From assembly GCA_009746045.1 (NCBI GenBank), contig RPFO01000154.1:9005693-9025692 (forward strand): a stretch of 20,000 nucleotides of DNA, read 5' to 3'. Of this stretch, positions 1 to 7,703 are shown piece after piece. The first letter of the stretch is position 1, and each line of letters opens with the position of its first letter. The stretch is from Mesostigma viride. Lineage: Eukaryota > Streptophyta > Mesostigmatophyceae > Mesostigmatales > Mesostigmataceae. A program made the translations under genes and the position numbers. The notes under the pieces are model-generated. The model was not told the origin of the DNA and made no database searches. It saw only the letters and a list, made by a program, of their open reading frames with translations.

Positions 1-148
1 GCTACGCCCCCTTCTCAAGAAGGTTTTAGCCGTGTTCAGCCCGTCTCACGGTTCGAGACTGAACAAGTCTCCAGTGCAGACACGTGTTTAGTACTGCTAC
101 ACACAGATCTCGAATGATTTATCTAGTACCAAATCCGAAAGGCTTGCA

Positions 149-173
149 TTAATTAATTAATTAATTAATTAAT
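149..173. repeat. (TTAA)n microsatellite
   Basis: About six perfect TTAA repeats lie inside repeat copy 1 and are absent from copy 2. Similar TTAATTAA tracts recur at about 6608-6627, 6864-6877 and 9941-9955. Confidence 0.9.
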
Positions 174-373
174 AGACACGAAGGCTTGCATCACTCCCCG
201 GAAAGGAGAACTTTTGCGGATGACTGTAGGTGTCAGTTGGCGATGCCCTAGGATCCGGAGACGTCCGTCCTATAGTCAGCAAAATTGGTGCGAGAGGTCC
301 CCAGTTCGATTCCCGCCTGGATTCATTTGCAGATCGCGTTTTCCCACGTTTTCCGCGGACCGGCACTGAACGC

Positions 374-375
374 AA
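374..375. other. Empty-site reference for the 690-6189 insertion
   Basis: Copy 1 reads CGCAAATGG without interruption. The filled site reads CGCAA before the element and AAATGG after it. Left and right flanks therefore overlap by the dinucleotide AA only, and no target duplication is seen. Confidence 0.8.
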
Positions 376-425
376 ATGGTTTTCACCTTTGCGGCGTGCC
401 CAATCAGAATCTACAAACCTAATCT

Positions 426-691
426 GAACAAGTCTCGAGTGGACACGTGTGTAGTACTCCTACACACACAGATCTCGAATGATTTATCTAGTAACAAATC
501 CTACAGGCTTGCATCACTCCCCGGAAAGGAGAACTTTTGCGGATGACTGTAGGTGTCAGTTGGCGATGCCCTAGGATCCGGAGACGTCCGTCCTATAATC
601 GCAAAAGTTGGTGCTAGAGGTCCCCAGTTCGATTCCGGCCTGGATTCATTTGCAGATTGCGTTTTCCGCGGACCGGCACTAAAAAACGCAA
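426..691. repeat. Tandem repeat unit, copy 2, left part (interrupted)
   Basis: This is the second copy of the 61-425 unit. It runs to GGACCGGCACTAAAAAACGCAA, where the tyrosine-recombinase element begins, and resumes at 6188 with AAATGGTTTTCACC, continuing to about 6232. The copies differ by scattered substitutions, so the dimer is older than the element. Confidence 0.85.
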
Positions 692-1123
692 TCGTGGTTC
701 TCTGAACATAGTTTCTTTATAGTGAGATGGAAGGGTAGCCGCTATAGCTAGGTTATTGGGTTCACGTGACATACCTTTTGAGGCCGGTGCGGCCTGATCC
801 GGATCAGTCGTGGCCAAAGCTTTGGCCAGTTTTTCTTGGCCAGGTGGCAGAAGCTACGTTGAGATATAAACCTGCCACTGTCTAGGTTTCTTGGCTCATG
901 GCGTAGTGATTAACTAGATCTAGATTCTTTCTCTCACGCAATATGTGACCTAATAGCCCCGGCAGCCTTACGTAAGCTGCCGGCAATTAGAACGCCACAT
1001 TGCGTCATTTGTTCGGACGCAACATTTGCGTGGCGAAAAAATGCCGTCCGGGCCAAGGCCGCATGACACGCAAAAAAGGACAAAAACAAACCCACCTAGC
1101 TAAGGTCGGCCTCTTTTCTTTTC
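690..1123 (+). repeat. Split direct repeat A1
   Basis: This 434 bp repeat matches A2 (5594-6027) at a constant offset of 4904, with three substitutions and no indels. It contains a TATA-like TATAAA at 865-870, a near-perfect palindrome at 959-983 (CCGGCAG...CTGCCGG around CTTACGTAAG) and an imperfect hairpin at about 992-1036 with CGCCAC/GTGGCG outer arms. As the 5' end of the element it probably holds the promoter; that role is inferred. Confidence 0.9.
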
Positions 1124-1210
1124 ACGAGGGCGGCGACAGCAAGCCAGGGGAAACGAACCTCTGGTTTGACGAACCTGTACTGTCGGAGCCATTTTTGGCC
1201 CTGAGCAGCA

Positions 1211-2264
1211 ATGCCGAAGGGGCGCAAAGCTACAGGAGGGCAGGCAGCGCGCGGGGAGGACGGGACGCCCACACCGCGGGCTGCTGCCGCCAGTCACGCG
1301 CCAGTCGCCTTCAGCGCCAAAAAGAAGCAGCTCGCCACTCTGCTCGCCAAGTGCATCAGCCCCGCAGAGGCGGTGGGGGCAGTCGAGCAGGTCTTCGGTG
1401 CCGAGGACTGGGTGACGGACGCCAGCTCGTGGAGCTCGAGCCAGCTGAAGTCTGTCGTGCAGTTGCTGGCCGATCACGTTGATGTTGGCGACGTGTTGGA
1501 CGCACGTGACCCAAACGGAACGTTGGTGGCAAAACTGCTGGCCGTGGCAGATCTCGCGGCGGACGAGGAGGAGGATCAGGCGCTGCCACCAACGACACCT
1601 GCGCAGCGAAAAATGGCCAAGCCGAAAGGCGCGGCCAAGGTTTCGGCAGGTGGGGGGGCTGTCGGAAAGGAAATGAGGGCGAGGTTGGCGACATTCGTTG
1701 GGGCACCTCCGGAAACCGAAAATCAGGACGACGAGGAGGACGAGGAGGGGGAGGTCGCAGCCGAGAAATTCATGCAAGGTTTGAAGGCAGCGCTGGGAGG
1801 AATGGAGGGGGCGGGAAGCCACTTCAAGGCCTCGAAAGGGGTGGCGCTGCCAAGCCGAGCCAAGAGCGTGAAATATCGGGTTTCGGAGCGGGTGCTGCCG
1901 GGGGTGTTGGAGGACGCCAGCGACAATGGGATGGGAATCCGGTCGTGGGTCATGACGGTAAAGCCTGGAAATTGGCGGAACATGGAGAACAGGAAAATTG
2001 TCATGAACATTGCATTGGCCATGGACACCCTTCTCAAGGAGCTGGGCTCAGCAGCCGGGGAGCTTGTGGGCATGGAGTACCTAATGAGGGTGGTGGCGGC
2101 CTTGCTGCAGGTGGAGGGCAAGGAGGGGGGGGTGGAAGGTGGCCAGCCACCTCCTGCCATTGGGGGAGGAGGCTGCACTGTCAGCCACCCCGGCTGTCAA
2201 GGCAGCTCTCCAAACTGCCATCCTCTTGGACAAGCTCAGCAAGGCTCAACAAGTAGGGAAATAG
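1211..2264 (+). other. Probable ancestral Gag-like ORF1 (frame broken at a G8 run)
   Basis: Up to about 2125 this shares the frame of the long ORF. After the run of eight G at 2125-2132, the +1 frame reads a much more protein-like, Ala/Leu-rich helical tail (LSATPAVKAALQTAILLDKL among its residues) ending at TAG 2262-2264. The main frame over the same bases gives a Gly/Pro/Ser-rich, low-quality translation. A separate Gag ORF of about 350 codons upstream of Pol is usual for this order of elements. I infer that the one-base change is a mutation or a base-calling slip in the homopolymer. Confidence 0.6.
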
Positions 2265-5200
2265 AATCCCAGCGGGACCGCTCCCTTTTCCCGCTGCCAT
2301 ACCCACTTAGGCCAGCGTACACCGCGTGGGGCAGGGTGAGATCGGCACGCCGGCGACAGCGTGCCACGCGCCGCCACCGCGAGTACACACTGCAATGCAA
2401 GGTAGTGCGTTGGCTTAATTGGCTGTGGGGAGGGGGGCAAGACCCTCCTCCTAACCCTAGAGGGGCGTGCTCTAAGGGGAGGGAGGAGGCCCTTGCGAGG
2501 GTCAAGAGGCACTGCACCTGGCACAGTCGCCGCGTAGGGGGCGTTGCGACAGGCCAGGAGCAAGAAGGTGCTGATGCAATATATGGGAAGCAGAATAAGT
2601 ATGAACAACTGCGCGCGGACGCGGTGAGTCTACCAAAGGCGGAGGTGGCGGGGAAGGCACGGCTGCTCGACCTGTTGGCTATGCGGCCGAGCTGGCGGGA
2701 GATATATGCCAGCGAAGAGAACTGCATCAAGCCAGCGGTCGTGGCGAGCGCAAAGTATTGGAATGTGCCCAAGCCCAGCCGGGGATGCTCCATGGCTGAA
2801 TGGGGCAAGCTCATGAGCCGGGCAGCGGGCGTGGGCATGGTGGCGTTCCGGGAGAGGCGGCCCAAGTGGGTGGATGGCTGCTTTGGAGTGGCCAAGGGGG
2901 TGGGTGAGCTTCGGTTCATCGTCAACAGGAAGCTGGGCAACCTGCTGTGGGTGGACCCCCCCAAGATCCTGCTACCCCACCTGGGCATCCTCGTGGAGGT
3001 CTACATCAAAGGCTGGTGCTACTGCGCCAAGAGCGACCTCGTGTCATACTACTATTCCATCGAGGTGCCCGAGTGGTGGTGGGACTACCAAGGGCTTCCT
3101 AGTGTGTGGTCGACTAGCGTAGGTCTGGCAGGGCCCAGGCGGAAGGTGTGGCCCGTGCTCAAGGTGCTGGCCATGGGACATTCCCATGCGGTGGCGCTGG
3201 GGGAGGCCATCCATGAGATGGTGCTCTACATGACCGGTGCCCTGGATCCGAGGCGCCAGGTCAACTACCTCTCAAGCGCAGGTGAGCTCACCTTGGTGCG
3301 CGACGAGTGTGGCCAGCCACTGCGCTTGGCCATCGAGTACAAGGAGGAGCGCGCCGGGGAGCTTCAGATTGACCTGGAAAACCCCCCTGCCCCCATGCTG
3401 TCCATCACCATTGATGACTTGGTGGCCAGCAACGGGCGGACCTGCGAGGCGGTGAACCAGCTCATCACGCGCGCTATTGAGGAAGGCTACCTCCCTAACA
3501 ACCTTGTGCCGTCTAAGGAGAAGACTAAGATGGCGAGCCTGGAAGGGGACGAGCTAGAAGCCCTAGGGGTGGTGCACCGACGGAACGGCGTGCTGGAACC
3601 AACGGTCAAGCAGCTCAACCTTGTGATCGCCCACACGCAGGCTATACTCACTCGAGGCCGAGCTACGGCCGAGGGGCTGGCTGCCGTCTTGGGGCGGTGG
3701 TTGTGGCTGCAGATGTTAAGCCGCAGCTGCTTGTCCATTTGGCAGCAATGTTTCAAATTCATCAGCCTGCAAGGGTGGGGGCAGCGATCCTGGGTGCTGT
3801 GGGCCGGGGTGCGGGAGGAGTTAGAGTGTGCCCTGGCCTTGGCTCCCATGCTAAGGGTTGACCGAAGCGCACCTTTGGCCCGTGAGGTGGTTGCATCTGA
3901 CGCGTCCACCTACGGGCAAGGTGTCGTGTACGCAACCATGGAGCCGGGCGATGTGACGGAGCTGGCGAGGGCACGAGAGGTGCGGGGGTACCCGACTTTG
4001 CTCATACCAAGTGAGGTGGCCTACGCTGGCCCTAGGCCACTGAGCGCGCGGGCGCAACAAGCAATCACTAGCCAGCAATGGCGGGTTGGGGTCCGGAGTC
4101 GTTGGCGGGATCCGGGGATGCACATCAACGAGAAGGAGGTGCGGGCTGCAGTGAAGGGCGTGGAGAGGAGTGCGCGCAGCTTGGCAAACCGAGGCAAGCG
4201 GGTGGTGAGGTTGGTGGACTCCACCGCGGCGTTGGGCTGCTTGGCTAAGGGGCGGTCCTCATCCCACAAGCTCAACAAGCAGTGCCGCCGCTTGTGCGCG
4301 CTGACCCTCGCCACGGGGAGTCGTTCCCAGTGGGTGTGGACGCCGAGTGCACTTCAACCAGCCGATGGCGTTTCTCGCGGCCAATCCATGGCGACTTTCT
4401 TGGCAGGCTGGGTGCGCGACCTGACCGCGGAAGGCATCCATCCTAACCCGGGGCCCCCTGCACCTGTTAGCTACCTTCCATTGCTAGAGGGGAAAGTAAA
4501 GCCGGCTACTTTGCTGGCCTACCGTCGTGGTCTTGATTCCCTCTTGACTTGGTGGGAGGCTGGTGGGCGGGCGGACGGGTCATCGTCACGAGCTGACACC
4601 CTTGAGGAGACATTTTGTGCGTATGTCGCCTGGGCTCATTTTCGGGGGTACAGCCGCCAAGTGTGTGTCAATGCCTTGATGGGGTTGCAACTTTATTATC
4701 CCGGTATGGTGAAGCGGTGGGACTTGGCCCGTGGCGTCCTCGCTGGGTGGAAAACACTTGTGCCCCCCCGTGCCCCTCCTCCCATTCCATGGGAGGCGGC
4801 GTTTGCACTTGCCAGCACGATGGTCATGCAAGGTCAGCGCCTTGCGGGCCTGCTGGTTGTCATCGTGTTCCGCCATTACCTGCGAATCTCGGAGGCGCTG
4901 AACCTCCGTGTTGGCCATGTGCGCCTCCAGCCTGACGTTCGGCTTGGGCCGGCTCAACGGGGCGCCCTACTGCTGAGGTCTACCAAGACCTCTAAGGGCA
5001 AGACTCAGTCAGTGGTGGTAGAAGATGTGATGTCTGAAACCATCCTCCGTCACTGCATCGCGGGTAAGCACGCTTGGGAGGCCGTGTTCCCTTTCACCTA
5101 CCCGCAATTCCGGCGCATTTGGCAGGCTGCGAGTCAGGCCTTGGGGGTCGCCCAGATTTTCACCATTCACGGGCTGCGGCATGGAGGTGCCACTCACGAT

Positions 5201-5386
5201 TTCCTCGCGGGTCGCAGCATGGGGGACATCCAGGGCCGGGGGCGCTGGCTTAGCAGCTCCACGGTTGCCCATTATGTGGGCTTGCACCGCAGTTTGGAGG
5301 TGCAGCTGCCTGAGGTTATTCTTCGGGCCATGGCCGCCTGCCCCCCTCGGGCCTGGCGGGCTATTTTGAAATTGCCCTCCACCTAG
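1211..5386 (+). CDS. Gag-like/RT/RNase H/tyrosine recombinase polyprotein (Ngaro-like)
   Basis: The polyprotein (1391 aa) copies the element's RNA and inserts it by site-specific recombination. Residues 1-310 are Gag-like: basic at the start, then an acidic DDEEDEEGE tract, then helical sequence. RT spans about 480-800, with catalytic D609 in SDLVSYYY, motif B near GHSHAVALGEA, and TIDD with D735/D736. RNase H spans about 890-1060, with D897, E974, D1003 and D1052. An NPGP motif sits at 1079-1082. The tyrosine recombinase C-terminal part has R1225 (LRISEALNL), a lysine in TKTSKGK, H1320-x-x-R1323 (HGLRHGG), W1346 and nucleophile Y1355 (HYVG), so the R-K-HxxR-W-Y set is complete. Residues about 305-460 look non-coding in character (Arg/Pro/Gly-rich) and probably reflect two original ORFs fused by a one-base change at a G8 run. 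The start is the first in-frame ATG after A1. Many opposite-strand open frames across it are shadows. Confidence 0.9.
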   Translation: MPKGRKATGGQAARGEDGTPTPRAAAASHAPVAFSAKKKQLATLLAKCISPAEAVGAVEQVFGAEDWVTDASSWSSSQLKSVVQLLADHVDVGDVLDARDPNGTLVAKLLAVADLAADEEEDQALPPTTPAQRKMAKPKGAAKVSAGGGAVGKEMRARLATFVGAPPETENQDDEEDEEGEVAAEKFMQGLKAALGGMEGAGSHFKASKGVALPSRAKSVKYRVSERVLPGVLEDASDNGMGIRSWVMTVKPGNWRNMENRKIVMNIALAMDTLLKELGSAAGELVGMEYLMRVVAALLQVEGKEGGVEGGQPPPAIGGGGCTVSHPGCQGSSPNCHPLGQAQQGSTSREIESQRDRSLFPLPYPLRPAYTAWGRVRSARRRQRATRRHREYTLQCKVVRWLNWLWGGGQDPPPNPRGACSKGREEALARVKRHCTWHSRRVGGVATGQEQEGADAIYGKQNKYEQLRADAVSLPKAEVAGKARLLDLLAMRPSWREIYASEENCIKPAVVASAKYWNVPKPSRGCSMAEWGKLMSRAAGVGMVAFRERRPKWVDGCFGVAKGVGELRFIVNRKLGNLLWVDPPKILLPHLGILVEVYIKGWCYCAKSDLVSYYYSIEVPEWWWDYQGLPSVWSTSVGLAGPRRKVWPVLKVLAMGHSHAVALGEAIHEMVLYMTGALDPRRQVNYLSSAGELTLVRDECGQPLRLAIEYKEERAGELQIDLENPPAPMLSITIDDLVASNGRTCEAVNQLITRAIEEGYLPNNLVPSKEKTKMASLEGDELEALGVVHRRNGVLEPTVKQLNLVIAHTQAILTRGRATAEGLAAVLGRWLWLQMLSRSCLSIWQQCFKFISLQGWGQRSWVLWAGVREELECALALAPMLRVDRSAPLAREVVASDASTYGQGVVYATMEPGDVTELARAREVRGYPTLLIPSEVAYAGPRPLSARAQQAITSQQWRVGVRSRWRDPGMHINEKEVRAAVKGVERSARSLANRGKRVVRLVDSTAALGCLAKGRSSSHKLNKQCRRLCALTLATGSRSQWVWTPSALQPADGVSRGQSMATFLAGWVRDLTAEGIHPNPGPPAPVSYLPLLEGKVKPATLLAYRRGLDSLLTWWEAGGRADGSSSRADTLEETFCAYVAWAHFRGYSRQVCVNALMGLQLYYPGMVKRWDLARGVLAGWKTLVPPRAPPPIPWEAAFALASTMVMQGQRLAGLLVVIVFRHYLRISEALNLRVGHVRLQPDVRLGPAQRGALLLRSTKTSKGKTQSVVVEDVMSETILRHCIAGKHAWEAVFPFTYPQFRRIWQAASQALGVAQIFTIHGLRHGGATHDFLAGRSMGDIQGRGRWLSSSTVAHYVGLHRSLEVQLPEVILRAMAACPPRAWRAILKLPST
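2265..2600 (+). other. Inter-ORF-like linker inside the long ORF
   Basis: The stretch is open in the main frame but has the character of untranslated spacer. It is rich in Arg, Pro, Gly and Trp, has no recognised motif, and is also open on the minus strand. RT-type sequence becomes convincing only after about 2590 (IYGKQNKYEQLRADAV). It could be a spacer between Gag and Pol ORFs that happens to be open, or an unspliced intron; I see no clean donor/acceptor pair. Confidence 0.45.
4445..4456 (+). other. NPGP (2A-like) motif between RNase H and recombinase
   Basis: Residues 1075-1082 read GIHPNPGP. The canonical 2A ribosome-skipping core is D-(V/I)-E-x-N-P-G-P. Here the NPGP part and the isoleucine are kept, but D and E are replaced by G and H. 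The position, exactly in the linker between RNase H and recombinase, is where separation of products would be useful. Activity cannot be judged from sequence. Confidence 0.5.
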
Positions 5387-5458
5387 TTTGGTTGTTCATT
5401 TCTCTGTCATTATGCTAGGTTCTTTGCCCCTGGCATGGATCGCCAGGGAGGGATATAA

Positions 5459-5595
5459 GGGTAAGGCTAGCCTTTGCCAAGCAATAAGTGTTCCCATGAG
5501 CATCGGCGGCCGGGATGTGGCCTGCCTTTTGTATGTGCTCCACTCATTGTTTTAATAAAGAGTCTGGTTACCCTGGAGTTCCACGGTTAATAGAA
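5459..5595 (+). repeat. Split direct repeat B1 with poly(A) signal
   Basis: This 137 bp stretch is identical to B2 (6053-6189). It carries AATAAA at 5554-5559, the likely 3'-end signal of the element transcript. B1 and A2 share the AA at 5594-5595, which matches the AA found at both outer ends of the element. Confidence 0.9.
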
Positions 5596-6027
5596 TCGTG
5601 GTTCTCTGAACATAGTTTCTTTATAGTGAGATGGAAGGGTAGCCGCTATAGCTAGGTTATTGGGTTCACGTGACATACCTTTTGAGGCCGGTGCGGCCTG
5701 ATCCGGATCAGTCGTGGCCAAAGCTTTGGCCAGTTTTTCTTGGCCAGGTGGCAGGAGCTACGTTGAGATATAAACCTGCCACTGTCTAGGTTTCTTGGCT
5801 CATGGCGTAGTGATTAACTAGATCTAGATTCTTTCTCTCACGCAATATGTGACCTAATAGCCCCGGCAGCCTTACGTAAGCTGCCGGCAATTAGAACGCC
5901 ACATTGCGCCATTTGTTCAGACGCAACATTTGCGTGGCGAAAAAATGCCGTCCGGGCCAAGGCCGCATGACACGCAAAAAAGGACAAAAACAAACCCACC
6001 TAGCTAAGGTCGGCCTCTTTTCTTTTC
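5594..6027 (+). repeat. Split direct repeat A2
   Basis: This second copy of A1 is in the same orientation. It differs at three positions (one within GCAGGAGCT, two within the hairpin region) and repeats the palindrome at 5863-5887. Short open frames inside it are not supported as genes. A 25 bp stretch (6028-6052) separates it from B2. Confidence 0.9.
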
Positions 6028-6052
6028 CCGCCCACCCTCCCTGCGTGTTTGG

Positions 6053-6189
6053 GGGTAAGGCTAGCCTTTGCCAAGCAATAAGTGTTCCCATGAGCATCGG
6101 CGGCCGGGATGTGGCCTGCCTTTTGTATGTGCTCCACTCATTGTTTTAATAAAGAGTCTGGTTACCCTGGAGTTCCACGGTTAATAGAA
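6053..6189 (+). repeat. Split direct repeat B2 with poly(A) signal
   Basis: This is an exact copy of B1, with AATAAA at 6148-6153. It ends TAGAA, after which the interrupted tandem repeat resumes with ATGGTTTTCACC. Confidence 0.9.
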
Positions 6190-6232
6190 ATGGTTTTCAC
6201 CTTTGCGGCGTGCCCAATCAGAATCTACAAAC
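6188..6232. repeat. Tandem repeat unit, copy 2, right part
   Basis: The bases match positions 374-418 of copy 1 exactly, from AAATGGTTTTCACC to ATCTACAAAC. This shows that the preceding 5.5 kb is an insertion. Confidence 0.85.
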
Positions 6233-6280
6233 ATCTATCAACATCAACTCTACCCTAGGGGACCTGTCCAGTGGCGTGCT

Positions 6281-6451
6281 TCACGTATATGTTTGCACAC
6301 GCGGGCGCTTCCCCACGGGCGGGGGCTCGTTGTCCTCTATGACCTGGGCCCACTTGCCCTTGTCCATCATCTTCTTCCAAATCACGGAGAGGCCTAGGCC
6401 CCCCATGTCCTCTACTAGCTGCTCTTTGAAGGTGCGGGCCTTGCGCGGCGT
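6281..6451 (-). pseudogene. LINE reverse transcriptase C-terminal tail fragment
   Basis: On the minus strand one frame reads about 56 codons of protein-like sequence: KARTFKEQLVED, then GLGLSVIWKKMMDKGKW, then a stop at the complement of 6281-6283. It is bounded upstream by an in-frame stop. The W-rich 'GLSVI-x-(K/R)(K/Q)M-x-x-K-x-(K/R)W' pattern matches the plus-strand tails at 7311-7555 and 9440-9662, so all three are copies of one LINE C-terminus. It is a truncated relic with no RT core. Confidence 0.6.
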
Positions 6452-6627
6452 CTAGCATCACGGGGCCCAGGCCACGTCAGGAGGTGCCGGCCAGGCTGAG
6501 CTGGGCGCAGTCCCGCGGGGGGGTGATTGAAAGCACAAGTCCTCCACTATCCCACCGGCCCCACTATCCCCCCACCTCCACACCCACCCACATCACCACC
6601 CTGCTCCATTAATTAATTAATTAATTA
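6452..6627. repeat. Low-complexity C-rich tract and TTAA microsatellite
   Basis: No gene is seen. Positions 6540-6606 are a CCA/CCC-rich simple tract, followed by a TTAATTAA tract to about 6627. Confidence 0.7.
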
Positions 6628-6798
6628 GGAACATAACTCCGTTGGGAGTATATGTAGCACATATCCCAGAGAAGGGGCATATGGCTTTTAATACATTCTA
6701 GGCTACTTCCTGCAAGGGTGGGAATGTAAACGACACTTGCTCTAGGTGCACCAAGGGCACCGGCAACGCCGGAGTCTCAGAGCTCAATTAAGGCATGT
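6628..6798. other. No gene recognised
   Basis: This is spacer sequence. It has a small hairpin (ATATGT...ACATAT, about 6648-6669) and nothing recognisable as coding. Confidence 0.5.
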
Positions 6799-6886
6799 AA
6801 TGGGGTGGACCCATGTTCCCCTCCCACTGAGGACTTATGCTCACGTGACGCAGTCACGTGTCTATTAATTAATTAATGGGGTGGAC
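6799..6886. repeat. Hairpin-bearing dispersed repeat, copy A
   Basis: The core is CATGTTCCCCTCCCACTG, GGACTTATGCT, then arms CACGTGAC and GTCACGTG around GCA, then TTAATTAATTAATGGGGTGGA. Two further copies lie at about 9340-9433 and 9870-9962. In this copy TAATGGGGTGGA flanks both ends. Confidence 0.75.
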
Positions 6887-7264
6887 GACATGACGACACG
6901 GATCGGCATGGCGTGGACGCACCTCCATGACCACCGCCGCTGCTGGAGCAACTCCGCCCTACCCCGGATCGTCAAGCGTGACCTCTTCAAGGTCGTCATT
7001 CTGACGATCCTGACCTACGGCGCCGAGACCTGGACACTGACGCAGGAGCTGGAGCAACGACGTACTCGACGGTACCGTCACCAAGATGCTGCACAAGGCA
7101 TCCCCTTTGGCTTGCACATTAGTAATGAGGATTTGTACGCTGATTTGCCCTATGTTTCCCACATTATTAGGCACAGGCGCCTGGGCCTCAGTAGCCGGGC
7201 ACCTCCGGCCCGCACAGATCAGGTAGATACATCAGATAGACTAGCTGGCACCAAGCCCGCCTAG
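6887..7264 (+). pseudogene. LINE reverse transcriptase, thumb/C-terminal fragment
   Basis: The open frame from 6881 contains hallmarks of the C-terminal part of non-LTR reverse transcriptases: VKRDLFKVVILTILTYGAE with TWTLTQELEQ, then HISNEDLYADLPYVSHIIRHRRLG. The stretch between these blocks (about 7055-7110) is scrambled relative to the family pattern, and the expected 'RRLRWLGHVLRM'-type end is lost, so frame shifts are likely. The catalytic palm with YxDD is absent. The fragment abuts the hairpin repeat at 6799-6886, which supplies the ATG. It is a dead 5'-truncated LINE piece; the same LINE type is seen in the tails nearby. Confidence 0.75.
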
Positions 7265-7310
7265 CCTGGGCGATATGTCCTCACCTGGCGTGCCCCAGGC
7301 CGAGCGCGGC

Positions 7311-7579
7311 AGGGCCGCCACCCGTGTACTTTTCGTGATAGACTCGGCATGGACATGTGCTACACTAGACGTGATGGGCTCACACCCGGGCAGCCTCTCG
7401 GTTAACGTATGTAATATGGAGGCAGATGGTGCGCAAGGATAGATGGCAAGTAGTGATGAAGGAGACCACCCCCAAGTCTGTGGGGGCTCCGCGTGTGACC
7501 AAGTATGGCATTCATAGCGATTCGGGCCGCGGTGCCCACACCCCTAGCCTGTAACTAGGACCTAGATAGCTTACACCAT
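7311..7579 (+). pseudogene. LINE C-terminal tail and downstream sequence, copy 1
   Basis: This matches 9440-9685 plus 9849-9870. One frame reads WRQMVRKDRWQVVMKET followed by VGAPRV and TKYG, and is homologous to the minus-strand tail at 6281-6451. Upstream bases (7311-7405) are shared between copies but read poorly. In this copy the TAACTA/GGACCTAGATAGC junction at 7554-7565 is uninterrupted and so serves as the empty site for the AT-rich insertion in copy 2. Confidence 0.65.
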
Positions 7580-7600
7580 TGCCTCACACCCAACAGTTTT

Positions 7601-7616
7601 GTCCTCAATTGAGGAC
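7601..7616. repeat. Perfect 16 bp palindrome GTCCTCAATTGAGGAC
   Basis: The sequence equals its own reverse complement. It recurs at 9314-9329, each time inside the shared 21-mer that begins TTTTGTCC. Confidence 0.9.
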
Positions 7617-7633
7617 AGTGCAATGCTGTTAAT

Positions 7634-7703
7634 AACTCTCACACACAAAAAAAATTAAATATGGGGCTTTGAACCATGATCATTTATGATGTGTTTGAGA
7701 GTT
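7634..7703. repeat. Small inverted-repeat element or hairpin
   Basis: AACTCTCACACAC at the left pairs with GTGTTTGAGAGTT at the right (12 of 13 bases). An A-rich and then ordinary 44 bp centre separates them. It may be a miniature inverted-repeat element; no target duplication is obvious. Confidence 0.45.

Larger units (their letters stand above)
61..425. repeat. Tandem repeat unit, copy 1 (holds the empty insertion site)
   Basis: This unit starts GAACAAGTCT and is repeated from 426. The copies share the segments around ACACAGATCTCGAATG, the GGAAAGGAGAACTTTTGCGG block and the GGTCCCCAGTTCGATTCC block. Copy 1 carries an extra (TTAA)n tract with a duplicated AAGGCTTGCAT, which makes it about 365 bp against about 310 bp for copy 2. 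Positions 361-419 are uninterrupted here, but in copy 2 the same sequence is split by the 5.5 kb element at 690-6189. No coding potential is convincing. Confidence 0.85.
690..6189 (+). mobile_element. Ngaro/PAT-like tyrosine-recombinase retroelement with split direct repeats
   Basis: The element is about 5.5 kb. Its layout is A1 (690-1123), one long ORF (1211-5386), B1 (5459-5595), A2 (5594-6027) and B2 (6053-6189). This A1-ORF-B1A2B2 split-direct-repeat layout is the known signature of PAT and Ngaro elements in the DIRS order; LTR elements do not have it. The ORF encodes RT, RNase H and a tyrosine recombinase, and no DDE integrase or protease is seen. No methyltransferase-like domain is visible between RNase H and the recombinase, which favours Ngaro over PAT/DIRS. 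A1 and A2 differ at 3 of 434 positions and B1 and B2 are identical, so the insertion is recent. It sits inside the second copy of the 61-425 repeat. Confidence 0.9.

Noticed and set aside
282-335. A tRNA gene suggested by GGTCCCCAGTTCGATTCC
   Set aside because: The putative T stem does not pair and no acceptor or anticodon arms can be drawn. At most it is a tRNA-derived B box.
2236-2988. A 250-codon minus-strand ORF and its neighbours inside the Ngaro-like element
   Set aside because: It is antisense to RT and the linker in GC-rich DNA. The sense strand carries the RT motifs.
5904-6149. An 81-codon ORF in A2, and the related 1000-1482 frame in A1
   Set aside because: The first spans the A2/B2 border and lacks protein-like features. 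The second is a shadow of the repeat and of the start of the main ORF.
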